A DNA stretch of 64,000 bases from Saccharopolyspora pogona (GCF_014697215.1 NZ_CP031143.1:22103-86102); one strand, 5' to 3'; counted from the stretch's first letter, positions 30,195 to 39,433 are shown. Notes: generated by a model from the sequence alone, not told the origin. A program made the numbers and translations.

Positions 30195-31613
30195 ATGGCA
30201 GCGACAAACGGTGTGCGGCTCACCGAGCAGGAGCGGAAGCGGCTCGCGGGTCCGCCGCTGGCCAACCCGTTCGACCAGTACGACAGGTTGTTCCCGGATT
30301 GGCGAGGCGGGGACGTCTTCGCCTACGACTGGGACAACCGGCAGCTCAAGGAGATGTTGGCCCGGTCGGGCAAGGCGCGCAGTGTCGAGCAGGTGCTGAC
30401 GCTGCCGTTGCGCAGCGCGAAGTGGGAGATCAAGGGCAGCGGCGAGGTCGCCGACTTCGTGCGCACCGTGCTCGGCGACAAGCTCAACGCGGTGATCGAC
30501 CAGATGACGGCCGGCTGCACCTACAAGAAACAGTTCTTCGAGCTGGTGTGGTCGCTCGACGGCGGCCGGGTGGTGCTCGATGAGATCGCGTGGCGCCCGC
30601 CGGTGTCCTGCGAAGCCGCGTTTGACGACAAGACCGGCCGCCCCACGGGGTTCCGGCAGCGCATGGCGCACCCCGGCGGGATGGTGGTCACCGCCGAGGG
30701 CCTGAACACGACCCCGGGCTACGTGCGGATCCCCGCGAACCGGGCGTTCGTCTACACCCACGGCACCCACCGGGAGCCGCTGTACGGGGTGTCGGACATG
30801 GACGTGGCCTTCTGGTGTTGGGAAACCCAGCAGAAGATCCTGTTCCTCTGGTGCCAGTACTTGGAGAGGCAGGCCCTGCCCAACGTCATCGCCTACGGCA
30901 ACGATCCCACCGAGGCTGACAAGAACGCCGAGGTCATTGCGGAGATGAAGTCGGGCGGTGTGATGGGCATGTCTCGGTCTGGTGACCCGACCGCGAAGGT
31001 CTTCGAGATCCTGGAGTCCAGCGGGAAGGGCGCGGACCAGTTCATCGCGGCGATCCGCTACTTCGACGAGATGATGCCCACGAGCGTCCTTGCTGGGTTC
31101 ACCGAGCTGGCGTCGGCGGCGGCGCGCGGTCGGGGCAGCTACGCGCTCAGCGTCGACCAGTCCGAATTTTTCTTGTCGTCCCGGCAGGCTGTGGCCGATG
31201 AGATGGCGCAGGCGGTCAACAACGGGCTGATCAAGCCGCTGGTGACGTACAACTTCGGGCTGATCAACAGGGCCGACATGCCGACGTTGAGCATCGGTCC
31301 GCTGGCGAACAAGGACACGGACCGCGCGTTGGAGATGCTGCAGTCCATCATCGCCGCGCCGCAGCTCAACGTCCCAGGTGAGTTTGTTGACCAACTCGTC
31401 AAGTCCACTGCGTCCTACCTCGGTTTGAACGAGCAGACCGTGGTGGATGCGCTGGATAAGTTCGCGGCTCAGCGGGATGAGCAGCTCAAGCAGCAGCAGG
31501 CCCAGGGGCTGAATCAGCCTCGCCAGGCGCCGCCGGGGACACCGGAACCAGTGGCGCGGTTGGGTAACGCTGTGCAGGGCGCTGCGGCGATGGTGACGCA
31601 CAAGGCGGCGTGA
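30195..31613 (+). CDS. Portal protein (Mu-like, DUF935 type)
   Basis: The 472-residue protein matches Mu-type portals: N-terminal basic region, the PLRSAKWEIKG block, FFELVWSLDGGRVVLDEIAWR, and the C-terminal helical crown with a Gln-rich tail. Portals form the dodecameric ring through which DNA enters the head. AGGAGGTG immediately upstream supports ATG 30195. Order terminase-portal-F-like protein is standard. Confidence 0.88.
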   Translation: MAATNGVRLTEQERKRLAGPPLANPFDQYDRLFPDWRGGDVFAYDWDNRQLKEMLARSGKARSVEQVLTLPLRSAKWEIKGSGEVADFVRTVLGDKLNAVIDQMTAGCTYKKQFFELVWSLDGGRVVLDEIAWRPPVSCEAAFDDKTGRPTGFRQRMAHPGGMVVTAEGLNTTPGYVRIPANRAFVYTHGTHREPLYGVSDMDVAFWCWETQQKILFLWCQYLERQALPNVIAYGNDPTEADKNAEVIAEMKSGGVMGMSRSGDPTAKVFEILESSGKGADQFIAAIRYFDEMMPTSVLAGFTELASAAARGRGSYALSVDQSEFFLSSRQAVADEMAQAVNNGLIKPLVTYNFGLINRADMPTLSIGPLANKDTDRALEMLQSIIAAPQLNVPGEFVDQLVKSTASYLGLNEQTVVDALDKFAAQRDEQLKQQQAQGLNQPRQAPPGTPEPVARLGNAVQGAAAMVTHKAA

Positions 31614-32317
31614 TGACCGCACCAACCACCGAGCAGCAGCCACCCGACGGGCAGGCGCTGGAAGACGCTGCGATCGTCGCCGGCCTGGCCGTGCTGTTGG
31701 CATCCGCTGCAACAGTCCCGCCGCTGGCCGCGATCGTGGCGCTGCTCATGCGCCCGCCGAAACAACGCGGCGAGCCGAAGGTGTCCCGCACCGCGGCCAC
31801 GGTCGCAGCCCGCTTGGTCCTACAACAGAGGCAGCCCCCCGCCACGCCAACCGGCGCTGCGGGGAGACAGATGCAGCGGCTCAACATCCAACGCAGAGCC
31901 CAGTTTTTGCTGGCTGCGGCCCGCAGGATCACCCGCCAGATCGGCACAAACCGATCGAAAGAGGCAGTGGTCAAGGCATTGCAGGCTGAGCGCCGGTATT
32001 GGCAGCAGCACGTCGAGGCGTCTGCGAAGCGGGAGCGGGCTGCCTCTCTCGTTGACTCGACCGCCGAGCGTGAAGGCGTACGGCAGCCCGCCACTCCAGG
32101 CGGGAAGGTCGGCACCGTCGTCGGCTGGCATGCCACGCTCGACGACCGAACAGACCCGGACTGTCGGGCGGCACATGGCAAAAACTTCATCGTTGAACGC
32201 CCGCCGCGAATAGGGCTTCCAGGGGCTGTGCACCCGGCGTGCCGCTGTGTCCCGGTCAGGGCCTATCGCACAAGACATCTGGTCGGCGGCGGCCAACTCC
32301 CCAACCTGCCGCGCTGA
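31613..32317 (+). CDS. Mu gpF-like minor head protein
   Basis: The 234-residue product has a hydrophobic N-terminal helix and a C-terminal domain with VGWHATLDDRTDPDCRAAHG and LPGAVHPACRCVPV, the Cys/His-rich signature of Mu F and SPP1 gp7 head-morphogenesis proteins. These sit at the portal and are ejected or assist assembly. It overlaps the portal stop as TGATG. Confidence 0.82.
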   Translation: MTAPTTEQQPPDGQALEDAAIVAGLAVLLASAATVPPLAAIVALLMRPPKQRGEPKVSRTAATVAARLVLQQRQPPATPTGAAGRQMQRLNIQRRAQFLLAAARRITRQIGTNRSKEAVVKALQAERRYWQQHVEASAKRERAASLVDSTAEREGVRQPATPGGKVGTVVGWHATLDDRTDPDCRAAHGKNFIVERPPRIGLPGAVHPACRCVPVRAYRTRHLVGGGQLPNLPR

Positions 32318-32331
32318 CAAGGGAGGACAAC

Positions 32332-33954
32332 GTGCCTGAGAAGACGCCGATGCTGGCCACCGTCCACCACAAGCTCGGCAAGCCTGGCGGTCCCGGCCTG
32401 TTCCATGACAAGTCGCTGAGCCTGCCACCGTACGTGGAGAACATCGCCCACAGCCTGATGCGCAAGCGTGGCCTGCCGAAGTCGCAGGCGATCAGGCTGG
32501 CGCTCGGCGCGGTCGAGCGGTGGAAAAACGGCGGCGACGACGTCTCGCCCGAGGTACGTGCGGCGGCGGCTAAGGCGTGGGCGCAGTGGGAAGCAGCGAA
32601 AGCCAAGGCGAAGGCGACCCCGAACAAGCGCAGCGACCACGCCAACGACGCCAGCGCGGTCGACGTGCTGTTATCTGGGCCTGATGGTGGCCGCGACCTG
32701 CTGTTGTCGGCGTCCCAGGCTGGGGTGATCGACCTCGCGGCACTGCACCAGTGGAAACACAATTGGGTGCCGTTGACGCCGTACGCGGCGGCGATCAAAG
32801 CGAAGATGGCGCGCGGCTCCACCAGGGGCAAGGGCCCGGATCTGCCGAAGCCGCTGCAAAAGCGCGCGGCCGAGCTGCACGGCAAGCACGGCAAGTCCGT
32901 GGTGCACGGCTCCTACGGGCACAGCGAGGCACCGCTGAAACCTGAACCGAAGCCTGCCGCAGCGATGAAAAAGTCCACCGTCCCGACGGCCAAACGACCC
33001 GCGTCGCCGTCGCGGAAGCCTGTTGCGGCAGCGAAGGTGACCAAACCCGCTCGCCCTAACCGTGAAACCCACCAGGTCAAGAGCACGCTGTTCGACTTCC
33101 CGGCGCTTCCCGACGACGCGCACCCCGCACTGCGGGAGAAGCGGCAAGCGATCCTGGACAAGGCCGCCAAGATCAAGGCGCCGCCGAAGCCATCGAAGCG
33201 TGGCCCGCAGCCCAGCAAGGCGCCGAAGCCCGGTACCGGCGAGTTCACTCCGAAGCCGGGCGAACCGGGTGGAAAGGTCACGTTCGCGGGTGACCGGACT
33301 GGCACGGTGTGGTCCGACGCGCCGCACGGCGGTAAATGGGTCATCCCCGACCAGCGCCAGCCCGGCGAGGCCCACGCCATCTACCTCGACAAGCACGGCC
33401 ACGTGCACAAGGAAATGTCTTCACGGGAGTATCAGCAGAACTGGTTGGCCGGGCGTCGTGCGCAGGTGGAAGCGTCGACACCAAAGGCCCGCAAGGCTGC
33501 TGAAGCGCAGGCACAGAAGCTGCGGAACAAGGTCGAAACAGCCCAAACCACCGTGGGTGGCCGGCCGTTTAAGAACTTGACCGCGGATGAGCTCAACCAG
33601 GTGGATCGCAGTCACGGGCATCTGCGCGCGTCGAAGGAATATGTGCGGGGTGGCCGGACGATCAGTGATCTGGTCAAGGTCGAGCGGGAGCGGCGCGCGG
33701 GTGAGACGAAGCTCGACGACGTCCGCAAGACGGCGCTTGCCGACGCGAGCGAGGCGGATAAGAAGTTCTATTACGCCGCGTACCAGCGTCGTCTCGACTC
33801 GGGTATGAGCCCGATGGATGCGCACGTCAAGGCGCTGCAGGACATGGTCAACGATCGGTTGGTGCGGCGGACGTCGTTGTCGTCGCGGCCGGGCAACGCA
33901 GTGGAGTTGGCGCGGATCATCCACCAGATCAGGAAGGTGCAGGCAGCGGCATGA
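32332..33954 (+). CDS. Virion-associated head protein, Lys/Pro-rich
   Basis: From GTG 32332 (GGGAGG upstream) the 540-residue protein has an N-terminal domain (LPPYVENIAHSLMRKRGLPK, as in phage head-maturation or ParB-like nuclease companions), a Lys/Ala/Pro-rich linker at about 200-330, and a C-terminal helical domain. The first 70 residues resemble short actinophage proteins tied to the F-like protein. The exact function is unknown; position implies a capsid-internal or morphogenesis role. Confidence 0.6.
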   Translation: MPEKTPMLATVHHKLGKPGGPGLFHDKSLSLPPYVENIAHSLMRKRGLPKSQAIRLALGAVERWKNGGDDVSPEVRAAAAKAWAQWEAAKAKAKATPNKRSDHANDASAVDVLLSGPDGGRDLLLSASQAGVIDLAALHQWKHNWVPLTPYAAAIKAKMARGSTRGKGPDLPKPLQKRAAELHGKHGKSVVHGSYGHSEAPLKPEPKPAAAMKKSTVPTAKRPASPSRKPVAAAKVTKPARPNRETHQVKSTLFDFPALPDDAHPALREKRQAILDKAAKIKAPPKPSKRGPQPSKAPKPGTGEFTPKPGEPGGKVTFAGDRTGTVWSDAPHGGKWVIPDQRQPGEAHAIYLDKHGHVHKEMSSREYQQNWLAGRRAQVEASTPKARKAAEAQAQKLRNKVETAQTTVGGRPFKNLTADELNQVDRSHGHLRASKEYVRGGRTISDLVKVERERRAGETKLDDVRKTALADASEADKKFYYAAYQRRLDSGMSPMDAHVKALQDMVNDRLVRRTSLSSRPGNAVELARIIHQIRKVQAAA

Positions 33955-35174
33955 CGACTCAGATTCTGTCGCCGATCGACCTCGGCGAGGCCAAGAGGCT
34001 CGGATCTCGCCTGTTCCGCAAGCAGGTCCTGCCCTACGGGTCGATCAACTACAAGGACAAGTTCGGCGCCGAGCGGGTCATCAACTTCACGCGGGAGATG
34101 TTCACCGCGATGGAGCAGGCGTTCCGGGACAAGGCGTATCCGGGTGTGCCGCTGGTGTTCGCCGACAAGGACAACGGGCACACGATGCACCCTCTCGCCA
34201 CGACCGGCGAGGTGGTGGACCTTGAGATCACCGACAACGGCCTCGACCTGATCGTTCGCGCTGATGAGGAAGCCGCGAAGTTGCTGGCCAACTATCCCAA
34301 CATCGGTATCTCGGCGCGGATCTTCGAGAACATCGAGCGGGCCGACGGGAAGCGCTATGACGCTGCCATGCAGCACGCGTTGATCACGTGGGATCCGAAG
34401 GTCTCCGATCTGAAGCCGTGGGAGGCCGTGAACCTGTCAGCAGAGGTCGAGGGCGACGTCCTGGACCTCACAGCCGAAACGTTCGCCTCCCAGGGCGAGC
34501 AGGAAGGGGTTGAAATGGCGTCGCCATTCACCGAAGCCGAGACCGAGCAGTTGCGGAAGCTGCTGTCGCTGCTGGAGGACGAGCAGCCGCAGGACACCGG
34601 AGAGGCCGGCCAGGGCGAGCCCGCCGACGCGATGCCGGAGCTCACCGAGGACGAGCTGAACGCGCTGGCCGCGGAAGTCCTCGCCGACGATGGCACCGAG
34701 GTTGAGCAGGATCGGGGCGAGCCTGTCGAGGAGCCTGTGGCCGACGTCGACGAGAAGCAGCCCGCCGAAGGCGCCGAGATCGCCGCGTCCAACGAGTCTC
34801 CGGCCGTGGAGCTAGCCAACGCCCGCGTCGCTGAGATGGAGACGCAGCTCAGCAACCTGCAGCGGGAGCTGGACACCCGGAACTACCAGGCCGAGCGCGA
34901 CCGTTTCGCCGCCGAGTGCGGCATCCCGCCAGCGGTCACGGATCTGGCTCGGCCGCTGTTGGAGGGCCGCCAGGTGATCGAGCTGTCCAACGGCAACAGC
35001 GTGGACGCCGGGAAGGTGGTGCGCGACGTGCTGCAGGCAATCGGCCAGCACGTCAAGCTGCTGGACCTCTCCCACAGCGTCGGTTCGGCGTTCGAGACCG
35101 ACAAGGACCAGGCCGAAGCCGAAGAGCGCCGCAACTGGGTGCAGCGCGCCATGACCGAGCTCAACCTCGGCTGA
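33951..35174 (+). CDS. Prohead protease / scaffold fusion (Mu I-like)
   Basis: The 407-residue protein has an N-terminal protease-like domain (about 1-180, with ARIFENIERADGKRYDAAM and PWEAVNLSAEVEGD) and an acidic, helical scaffold-like C-terminal half ending in a coiled coil. An in-frame start at ATG 34515 preceded by AGGAAGGGG would make the scaffold alone, as in the lambda C/Nu3 and Mu I/Z pairs. The catalytic residues cannot be fixed by eye. It overlaps the upstream gene and precedes the decoration protein and capsid. Confidence 0.75.
   Translation: MTTQILSPIDLGEAKRLGSRLFRKQVLPYGSINYKDKFGAERVINFTREMFTAMEQAFRDKAYPGVPLVFADKDNGHTMHPLATTGEVVDLEITDNGLDLIVRADEEAAKLLANYPNIGISARIFENIERADGKRYDAAMQHALITWDPKVSDLKPWEAVNLSAEVEGDVLDLTAETFASQGEQEGVEMASPFTEAETEQLRKLLSLLEDEQPQDTGEAGQGEPADAMPELTEDELNALAAEVLADDGTEVEQDRGEPVEEPVADVDEKQPAEGAEIAASNESPAVELANARVAEMETQLSNLQRELDTRNYQAERDRFAAECGIPPAVTDLARPLLEGRQVIELSNGNSVDAGKVVRDVLQAIGQHVKLLDLSHSVGSAFETDKDQAEAEERRNWVQRAMTELNLG
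34515..35174 (+). CDS. Nested scaffold protein (in-frame start)
   Basis: ATG 34515 begins MASPFTEAETEQLRKLLSLL with AGGAAGGGG six bases before it. The 219-residue product would be the acidic, coiled scaffold region without the protease. This is an inference from the ribosome site and the Mu and lambda precedent. Confidence 0.5.
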   Translation: MASPFTEAETEQLRKLLSLLEDEQPQDTGEAGQGEPADAMPELTEDELNALAAEVLADDGTEVEQDRGEPVEEPVADVDEKQPAEGAEIAASNESPAVELANARVAEMETQLSNLQRELDTRNYQAERDRFAAECGIPPAVTDLARPLLEGRQVIELSNGNSVDAGKVVRDVLQAIGQHVKLLDLSHSVGSAFETDKDQAEAEERRNWVQRAMTELNLG

Positions 35175-35199
35175 CCAACAACCCCAAGCCCATTGTTGT

Positions 35200-35221
35200 A
35201 ACCCCCGCATGGTCGGGGGTT
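35200..35221 (+). terminator. Terminator between scaffold and decoration genes
   Basis: AACCCCCG pairs with CGGGGGTT around CATGGT and is followed by TTT, a classic intrinsic terminator. It may reduce or shape transcription between morphogenesis and capsid genes. Confidence 0.8.
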
Positions 35222-35243
35222 TTTCCATGTCAGGAGACATTCC

Positions 35244-35663
35244 ATGTCTGGTGTGTTCCCCCGTCAGGTTCAGGGCCCGGACACGTTCGAGGTGTCGGTG
35301 GCTGTTACCGGTGGTCAGCTGGTTGTTCCCACCAGCGGCGGAAAGATTGGCCCCGCTGGCGCGGCTGCCGCCAACGTGCTCGGTGTTGCGCTCAACGACG
35401 CGCAGCCCGCTGGTTCGGCGCCGACGAACCCGATCAACACGGGGTGGCCTGCGGCGCAGGTCTCCGTCGCCCGTGACTGCGATATCCGCGTCACCTACAA
35501 CGCTGCCACCAACTTCGGCGACAAGCTCATCACTGCCGCCAACGGGCAGGTCACGGCGATCAGTGGCACCGCTGCCGCGGCGGATGCCCGGCAGATCGTC
35601 GGAATCTGCACCGAACCGTTGGGTGTCGCAGCCGGCGCGGTCGGCCGCGCCCGAATCTTCTGA
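35244..35663 (+). CDS. Probable capsid decoration protein
   Basis: The 139-residue Ala/Gly/Thr-rich, beta-type protein (VSVAVTGGQLVVPTSGGKI and LGVALNDAQPAGSAPTNP) resembles the DUF2190-like head-stabilisation proteins that precede the major capsid gene. AGGAGA lies before ATG 35244. It is between the scaffold terminator and the capsid gene, the usual place. Confidence 0.7.
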   Translation: MSGVFPRQVQGPDTFEVSVAVTGGQLVVPTSGGKIGPAGAAAANVLGVALNDAQPAGSAPTNPINTGWPAAQVSVARDCDIRVTYNAATNFGDKLITAANGQVTAISGTAAAADARQIVGICTEPLGVAAGAVGRARIF

Positions 35664-35704
35664 CTCGGCTCAAGGCCCCATCACGAGAAGTGGAGTAACA
35701 ACCC

Positions 35705-36607
35705 ATGACCACCAAGGTTGTGAGCAGCTTTGACGGCCCCCGGGTCACAGTCAATGACTTCATCAAGGACCCGTTGCGCATCCGCGACATGGTCTACAAC
35801 ATGCTGGACCAGGGGTTCTTGGCGGACGCGATCCTACGTAACGGCGGAATCAACCAGAGCGGCGCGGTGAGATTCAACGAGTCCACCCCGCTGTACGCCG
35901 ACGACGGCGCCGAGATCCGCGCAGAGTTCGCCGAGGTTCCCGTGATCAGCACCTCGGTTGGCGACCCGCGCGTGGTGTTCGTCTCCGAGCGCGCCGTGGC
36001 CATCACCGTCTCCGACGAGGAGCAGCGCCGCCAGGTTCTCGACCCCGTCACCCGAAGGCTTCAGCAAGCCAAGAACACCATGATCCAAAGCTGGGATGAT
36101 GCGTTCTTGAACACGCTGCTGACTAACGCGGGCATCAGCACGGTAACCGCGACAGCGGCGTGGGCAGGCGCGTCGGTGGACATCCGCAGGGACATCAACG
36201 CCGCCCGCAAGGCCGTGGAGACTGCGGTGTCCGCCCAGGGCGCCCAGTTCGGATTCGCTGCCGACACGCTGGTGGTCAACAGGACGACCAAGTTCGACCT
36301 GCTGAACAGCGACCAGTTCAACAACCCCATCTACCAGGGCAACCTCGCCGACGAAAACCTGAAGTACACCGGCAAACTGCCGAACCAGATCATGGGCCTC
36401 GACGTCGTGGTATCCCCGCGGGTTCCAACAGGCAAAGCGATCGTGTGCCAGCGCAACGTCATGGGGTTCATCAGCGACGAGCTGCCGTTACGGGCGACTC
36501 CGATGTACCGGGATGAGCCCCGGAAGATGTGGCGGGCGGACGTGCAGCGTGCGTCGGCGATCGGCATCGACCAGCCCAAGGCCATCTGCGTCATCAACAA
36601 CGTGTGA
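35705..36607 (+). CDS. Major capsid protein
   Basis: This 300-residue protein has the HK97-fold layout: an N-terminal arm, IRAEFAEVPVISTSVGDPRV, AVAITVSDEEQRRQVLDPVT helices, a beta hinge and a C-terminal strand set (GLDVVVSPRVPTGKAIVCQR). Such proteins form the icosahedral shell. No long delta domain is seen, consistent with the separate scaffold upstream. Position in the operon and length support the call. Confidence 0.85.
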   Translation: MTTKVVSSFDGPRVTVNDFIKDPLRIRDMVYNMLDQGFLADAILRNGGINQSGAVRFNESTPLYADDGAEIRAEFAEVPVISTSVGDPRVVFVSERAVAITVSDEEQRRQVLDPVTRRLQQAKNTMIQSWDDAFLNTLLTNAGISTVTATAAWAGASVDIRRDINAARKAVETAVSAQGAQFGFAADTLVVNRTTKFDLLNSDQFNNPIYQGNLADENLKYTGKLPNQIMGLDVVVSPRVPTGKAIVCQRNVMGFISDELPLRATPMYRDEPRKMWRADVQRASAIGIDQPKAICVINNV

Positions 36608-36619
36608 GGGGTGTGACCG

Positions 36620-36817
36620 ATGGCGAAGTTCGAGGTGCTCCACAACGCGGTGACCCACGAGGGCCGCATCTACGAGCGCGGCGAGATCGTCGACTTGGAC
36701 AAGGACCTGGGCGACCGCCTGGCATCCGAGTACGGCGCGTTGCAGCCGGTGGTGGAGAAGGCCCAGCGGCGCCAGGCGAAGACTGAAGAGTCCGAGCCCG
36801 GCAAGGCTGAGGGCTGA
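36620..36817 (+). CDS. Small head-tail region protein (65 aa)
   Basis: The protein begins MAKFEVLHNAVTHEGRIYERG, a short beta domain followed by a charged helix. It matches in size and place the small proteins between capsid and connector genes in siphoviruses. No precise function is known. Confidence 0.6.
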   Translation: MAKFEVLHNAVTHEGRIYERGEIVDLDKDLGDRLASEYGALQPVVEKAQRRQAKTEESEPGKAEG

Positions 36818-36819
36818 CC

Positions 36820-37272
36820 ATGTACGCGCAGGTGGACGAGGTGCGTGCCGTGCTGGCCCGGGATCCGAGCCAGTTCGCCAACACGGCCGCGTCGCTAGAT
36901 GACGCCGCGATCACCGGACACATCGCCTCTGCGCAGGCGCAGGTCGACGGCCGGCTGGCGGGCCGCTACACGGTCCCGTTCCCCGCGGATGCGGTGCCGC
37001 AGCTGGTCGTCGACATCACCCGCGACATCGCCGCCTACCTCGCGGATCTGACGTACCGGCAGGGCCTGGACTACGAGACCGATCGGGATCCGGTGGTGTT
37101 GCGCTATCAGCAGGCGATGCAGCTGTTGGGGCAGATCGCGGGCGGCCAGATCGACCTGCCGGTCGAGCCGGGCACGTCGGAAACCGGTGGGCTGCTGACC
37201 GCCCGGAACCGCTACGGCGGAGACCTTTTTGGGCTGTCCGATTTCGGTTTGGGGGTGCGTGATGGCTGGTGA
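36820..37272 (+). CDS. Head-tail connector (Mu gp36 / DUF1320-like)
   Basis: The 150-residue helical protein, MYAQVDEVRAVLARDP and onward with ITGHIASAQAQVDGRLAGRY, fits the DUF1320 family of connector proteins that join the portal to the tail. It starts two bases after the previous stop. The C-terminus is Gly-rich. Confidence 0.75.
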   Translation: MYAQVDEVRAVLARDPSQFANTAASLDDAAITGHIASAQAQVDGRLAGRYTVPFPADAVPQLVVDITRDIAAYLADLTYRQGLDYETDRDPVVLRYQQAMQLLGQIAGGQIDLPVEPGTSETGGLLTARNRYGGDLFGLSDFGLGVRDGW

Positions 37273-37723
37273 TTTCAGCGAACGGATCCGGGAGCTGGCT
37301 GAGCGTGTCGGCGACGGCGACCTGCAAGGCCGTCTCGTCATCGACCAAATCTATGCACGTCGGCAGCATGAGGAGCTGACCTGGCGGCATCCCCGCGGCG
37401 GGCAGGCGAAGTATTTGGAGCAGCCGCTGCACACCGAGCATCGCCGCTACCTGCAGAACATCGCCGACGCTGTACTGGACGAACGGGGCCCGGCTCCAGC
37501 GATGGCGGAGGCGATGGAAGACCTGTCGAGGCAGGTCGAGGTGCACGCGCCGATCGAGTACAGCAACCTGCGCGAATCGGGACACCCGATGGTCAAGGAC
37601 GACGGGCGCACGGTCTACGACCGGCCGCCGAAACAGCGCCGGCTGACTGAGCAGGAGCTCAAGGAACAGCGCCGTCACGGTCAACGACACCGGCACCTGC
37701 ATCCCGAGCAGTACGAGGACTGA
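37262..37723 (+). CDS. Head-tail joining protein
   Basis: The 153-residue product from ATG 37262 (overlapping the previous stop) is helical, basic and charged, with RGGQAKYLEQPLHTEHRRYL and a His/Arg-rich end. Size and place fit an HK97 gp10-like or minor head-tail protein. The family assignment is by position. Confidence 0.55.
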   Translation: MAGDFSERIRELAERVGDGDLQGRLVIDQIYARRQHEELTWRHPRGGQAKYLEQPLHTEHRRYLQNIADAVLDERGPAPAMAEAMEDLSRQVEVHAPIEYSNLRESGHPMVKDDGRTVYDRPPKQRRLTEQELKEQRRHGQRHRHLHPEQYED

Positions 37724-37725
37724 CG

Positions 37726-38130
37726 ATGTGGGCCACCAAGGACATCATCGACTGGCTGCAAACGCTGGGGATCACGGTGCCGCTGCACCCCGGGACGCAG
37801 CGGATCCCGGAGATGCCAGACCGGATCGCCGTGGTCACCCCGCTACCAGGCACGGGGTTGAGCATGGAGGGTCTCGCCGACAGCCCAGGGTTTCAACTGC
37901 GGTGCCGAGGCGCGCAGATGGATCCGGACGACTGCGAGGCGATTGCCTACGACGCAGACCGGCGCATCCTGGGCGCTGATTTCCCGGCCACGCTTGGGAT
38001 CGTGCAGCTGACTGCGGTGACCCGCTCTGGTGGGCGGCCGGCGCTGCTGTCGGCCGTCCCAGACGCGGCAAATCGAACCGAGATGGTGTGCACCTACCTC
38101 ACGACGATCATGGAGGTTTCGAATGGCTGA
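37726..38130 (+). CDS. Tail terminator-like protein
   Basis: The 134-residue alpha/beta protein (MWATKDIIDWLQTLGITVPL, ADSPGFQLRCRGAQMDPDDC) fits the minor-capsid or tail-terminator fold that caps the tail tube. It starts two bases after the preceding stop and overlaps the next gene by eight bases. Confidence 0.6.
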   Translation: MWATKDIIDWLQTLGITVPLHPGTQRIPEMPDRIAVVTPLPGTGLSMEGLADSPGFQLRCRGAQMDPDDCEAIAYDADRRILGADFPATLGIVQLTAVTRSGGRPALLSAVPDAANRTEMVCTYLTTIMEVSNG

Positions 38131-38368
38131 GCGGAAGCTGACCGCCGAAGAACGGGCTGCGCAGGACGCCGCTGAGCCCGCCACGCAGGCCCCGGCCACG
38201 ACCAAGACCACGAGCGGGACAGTGCGGCTGGCACCGCCGCCGTTCGTCGCAGAGTTCCGCGTCGGCGACACCCTGATCACCGAGGCCGGTGTGGAGTTGG
38301 ACGCGAAAACCGCTGATCAGGTCCGTGAGGCCGCCGCGCGATCCGGTATCCAGCTGCGCGAGCTGTAG
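38123..38368 (+). CDS. Small tail-region protein (81 aa)
   Basis: ATG 38123 has GGAGG at 38112-38116 and lies inside the end of the previous gene. The product has an Ala/Thr-rich N-terminus and a compact C-terminal domain (FRVGDTLITEAGVELDAKTA). Function unknown; a terminator follows. Confidence 0.6.
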   Translation: MAERKLTAEERAAQDAAEPATQAPATTKTTSGTVRLAPPPFVAEFRVGDTLITEAGVELDAKTADQVREAAARSGIQLREL

Positions 38369-38392
38369 CCCGTTCCTGTTTCCCGTTTCCCC

Positions 38393-38419
38393 ACCCCCGT
38401 AGCTGGTCAGCGCGGGGGT
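38393..38419 (+). terminator. Terminator before the tail-tube gene
   Basis: ACCCCCG pairs with CGGGGGT with an inner GCTG/CAGC stem, followed by TTTCG. Confidence 0.65.
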
Positions 38420-38441
38420 TTCGTCTTGAGAGAGGTCCGCG

Positions 38442-39035
38442 ATGCCGGCTCTTATTCCGCAGTACGACGGCCCCAAGGTTCTGACCGGGTTGGCCGCGGT
38501 CTACCTGGCCCCCTACAACCCCACTACGCCCCCATCTCTGCCGGCTGAAACCGTCGATCTGGGCACGGCGTGGACGACCCCGTGGGTGCCGATCGGCGCG
38601 ACCATGGAGGGCGTCAGCTTCAACTACAGCCGTGACACCGACCAGATCGTCATCGAGGAGCAGATGACGCCGGTGGACGAGCGCACCAAATCGCTGACGT
38701 TCACGGTGGATGTCGATCTCGCCCAGGACACGTTGCAGACGATGAAGTGGGCCTACGGGGGCGGCACGATCACTACTACGGCCGCTGCGACTGGTGTTCC
38801 GGGCACGTCGACGCTGGTCATCGCCGATGAGATGGATGACTTGGTGCTCGGCTTGGAGGGTCAGAACGACAAGGGGTTCTGGCGGCGCATCCTGATTCCG
38901 CGGGTGAAGTCGGTCGCGGATGTGAAGACGACCTACCGGCGCAGCAACTCGCCACGCACCTATGCGATCAGTCTCCGTTCGTTGGTCGCCCCGTCGCAGG
39001 TGACGATCAAGAACATGGACGCCGAAGCGCTCTGA
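38442..39035 (+). CDS. Major tail tube protein
   Basis: The 197-residue beta-rich protein (GLAAVYLAPYNPTTPPSLPA, VDERTKSLTFTVDVDLAQD, RILIPRVKSVADVKTTYRRS) has the tube-protein layout of siphoviruses. It has its own terminator upstream and precedes the tail chaperones, the invariant order. Tube proteins stack as hexamers around the tape measure. Confidence 0.8.
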   Translation: MPALIPQYDGPKVLTGLAAVYLAPYNPTTPPSLPAETVDLGTAWTTPWVPIGATMEGVSFNYSRDTDQIVIEEQMTPVDERTKSLTFTVDVDLAQDTLQTMKWAYGGGTITTTAAATGVPGTSTLVIADEMDDLVLGLEGQNDKGFWRRILIPRVKSVADVKTTYRRSNSPRTYAISLRSLVAPSQVTIKNMDAEAL

Positions 39036-39052
39036 CCTGAGAGGACATGACG

Positions 39053-39433
39053 ATGGGATTCGACCTTTCCAAGCAGGTCAAAGCACTGGACTACCACCTC
39101 GGCGGCGGCCTACGGGGCACTGTCCCGGAGCCCTCACCGAAGGCAGTCAACCGCTACAACTCGAGGATTGCCGACAACCTCTCGGTCATCGGGAAGGAAC
39201 GGCCCAACCCGTCCGACACCGAAGCGATCGCCAAGCTGCTGTCCGAGCTGACCGAGGACGACATGAACGCCATCGGCGAGGAAAACCTGGACGCTGTGGC
39301 GGAACTGTGCGACGGCTCCCCGTCCCGCGCTGACCTGGAGGCGCTGGGACATCGCGGGTTCCAGGCGTTCATGGGCTGGCTGTCCGGGGAGCTGAACAAC
39401 CCGGAAGGCGCGAGGCCCGCTACGAGCCGCTGA
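39053..39433 (+). CDS. Tail assembly chaperone, short form
   Basis: The 126-residue acidic helical protein starts at ATG 39053, set by AGAGGA with a seven-base gap; ATG 39047 is too close. It sits between tube and tape measure genes, as gpG does in lambda. The zero frame ends at TGA 39431, while the -1 frame continues to 39633, so a longer frameshifted form is expected. Confidence 0.75.
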   Translation: MGFDLSKQVKALDYHLGGGLRGTVPEPSPKAVNRYNSRIADNLSVIGKERPNPSDTEAIAKLLSELTEDDMNAIGEENLDAVAELCDGSPSRADLEALGHRGFQAFMGWLSGELNNPEGARPATSR

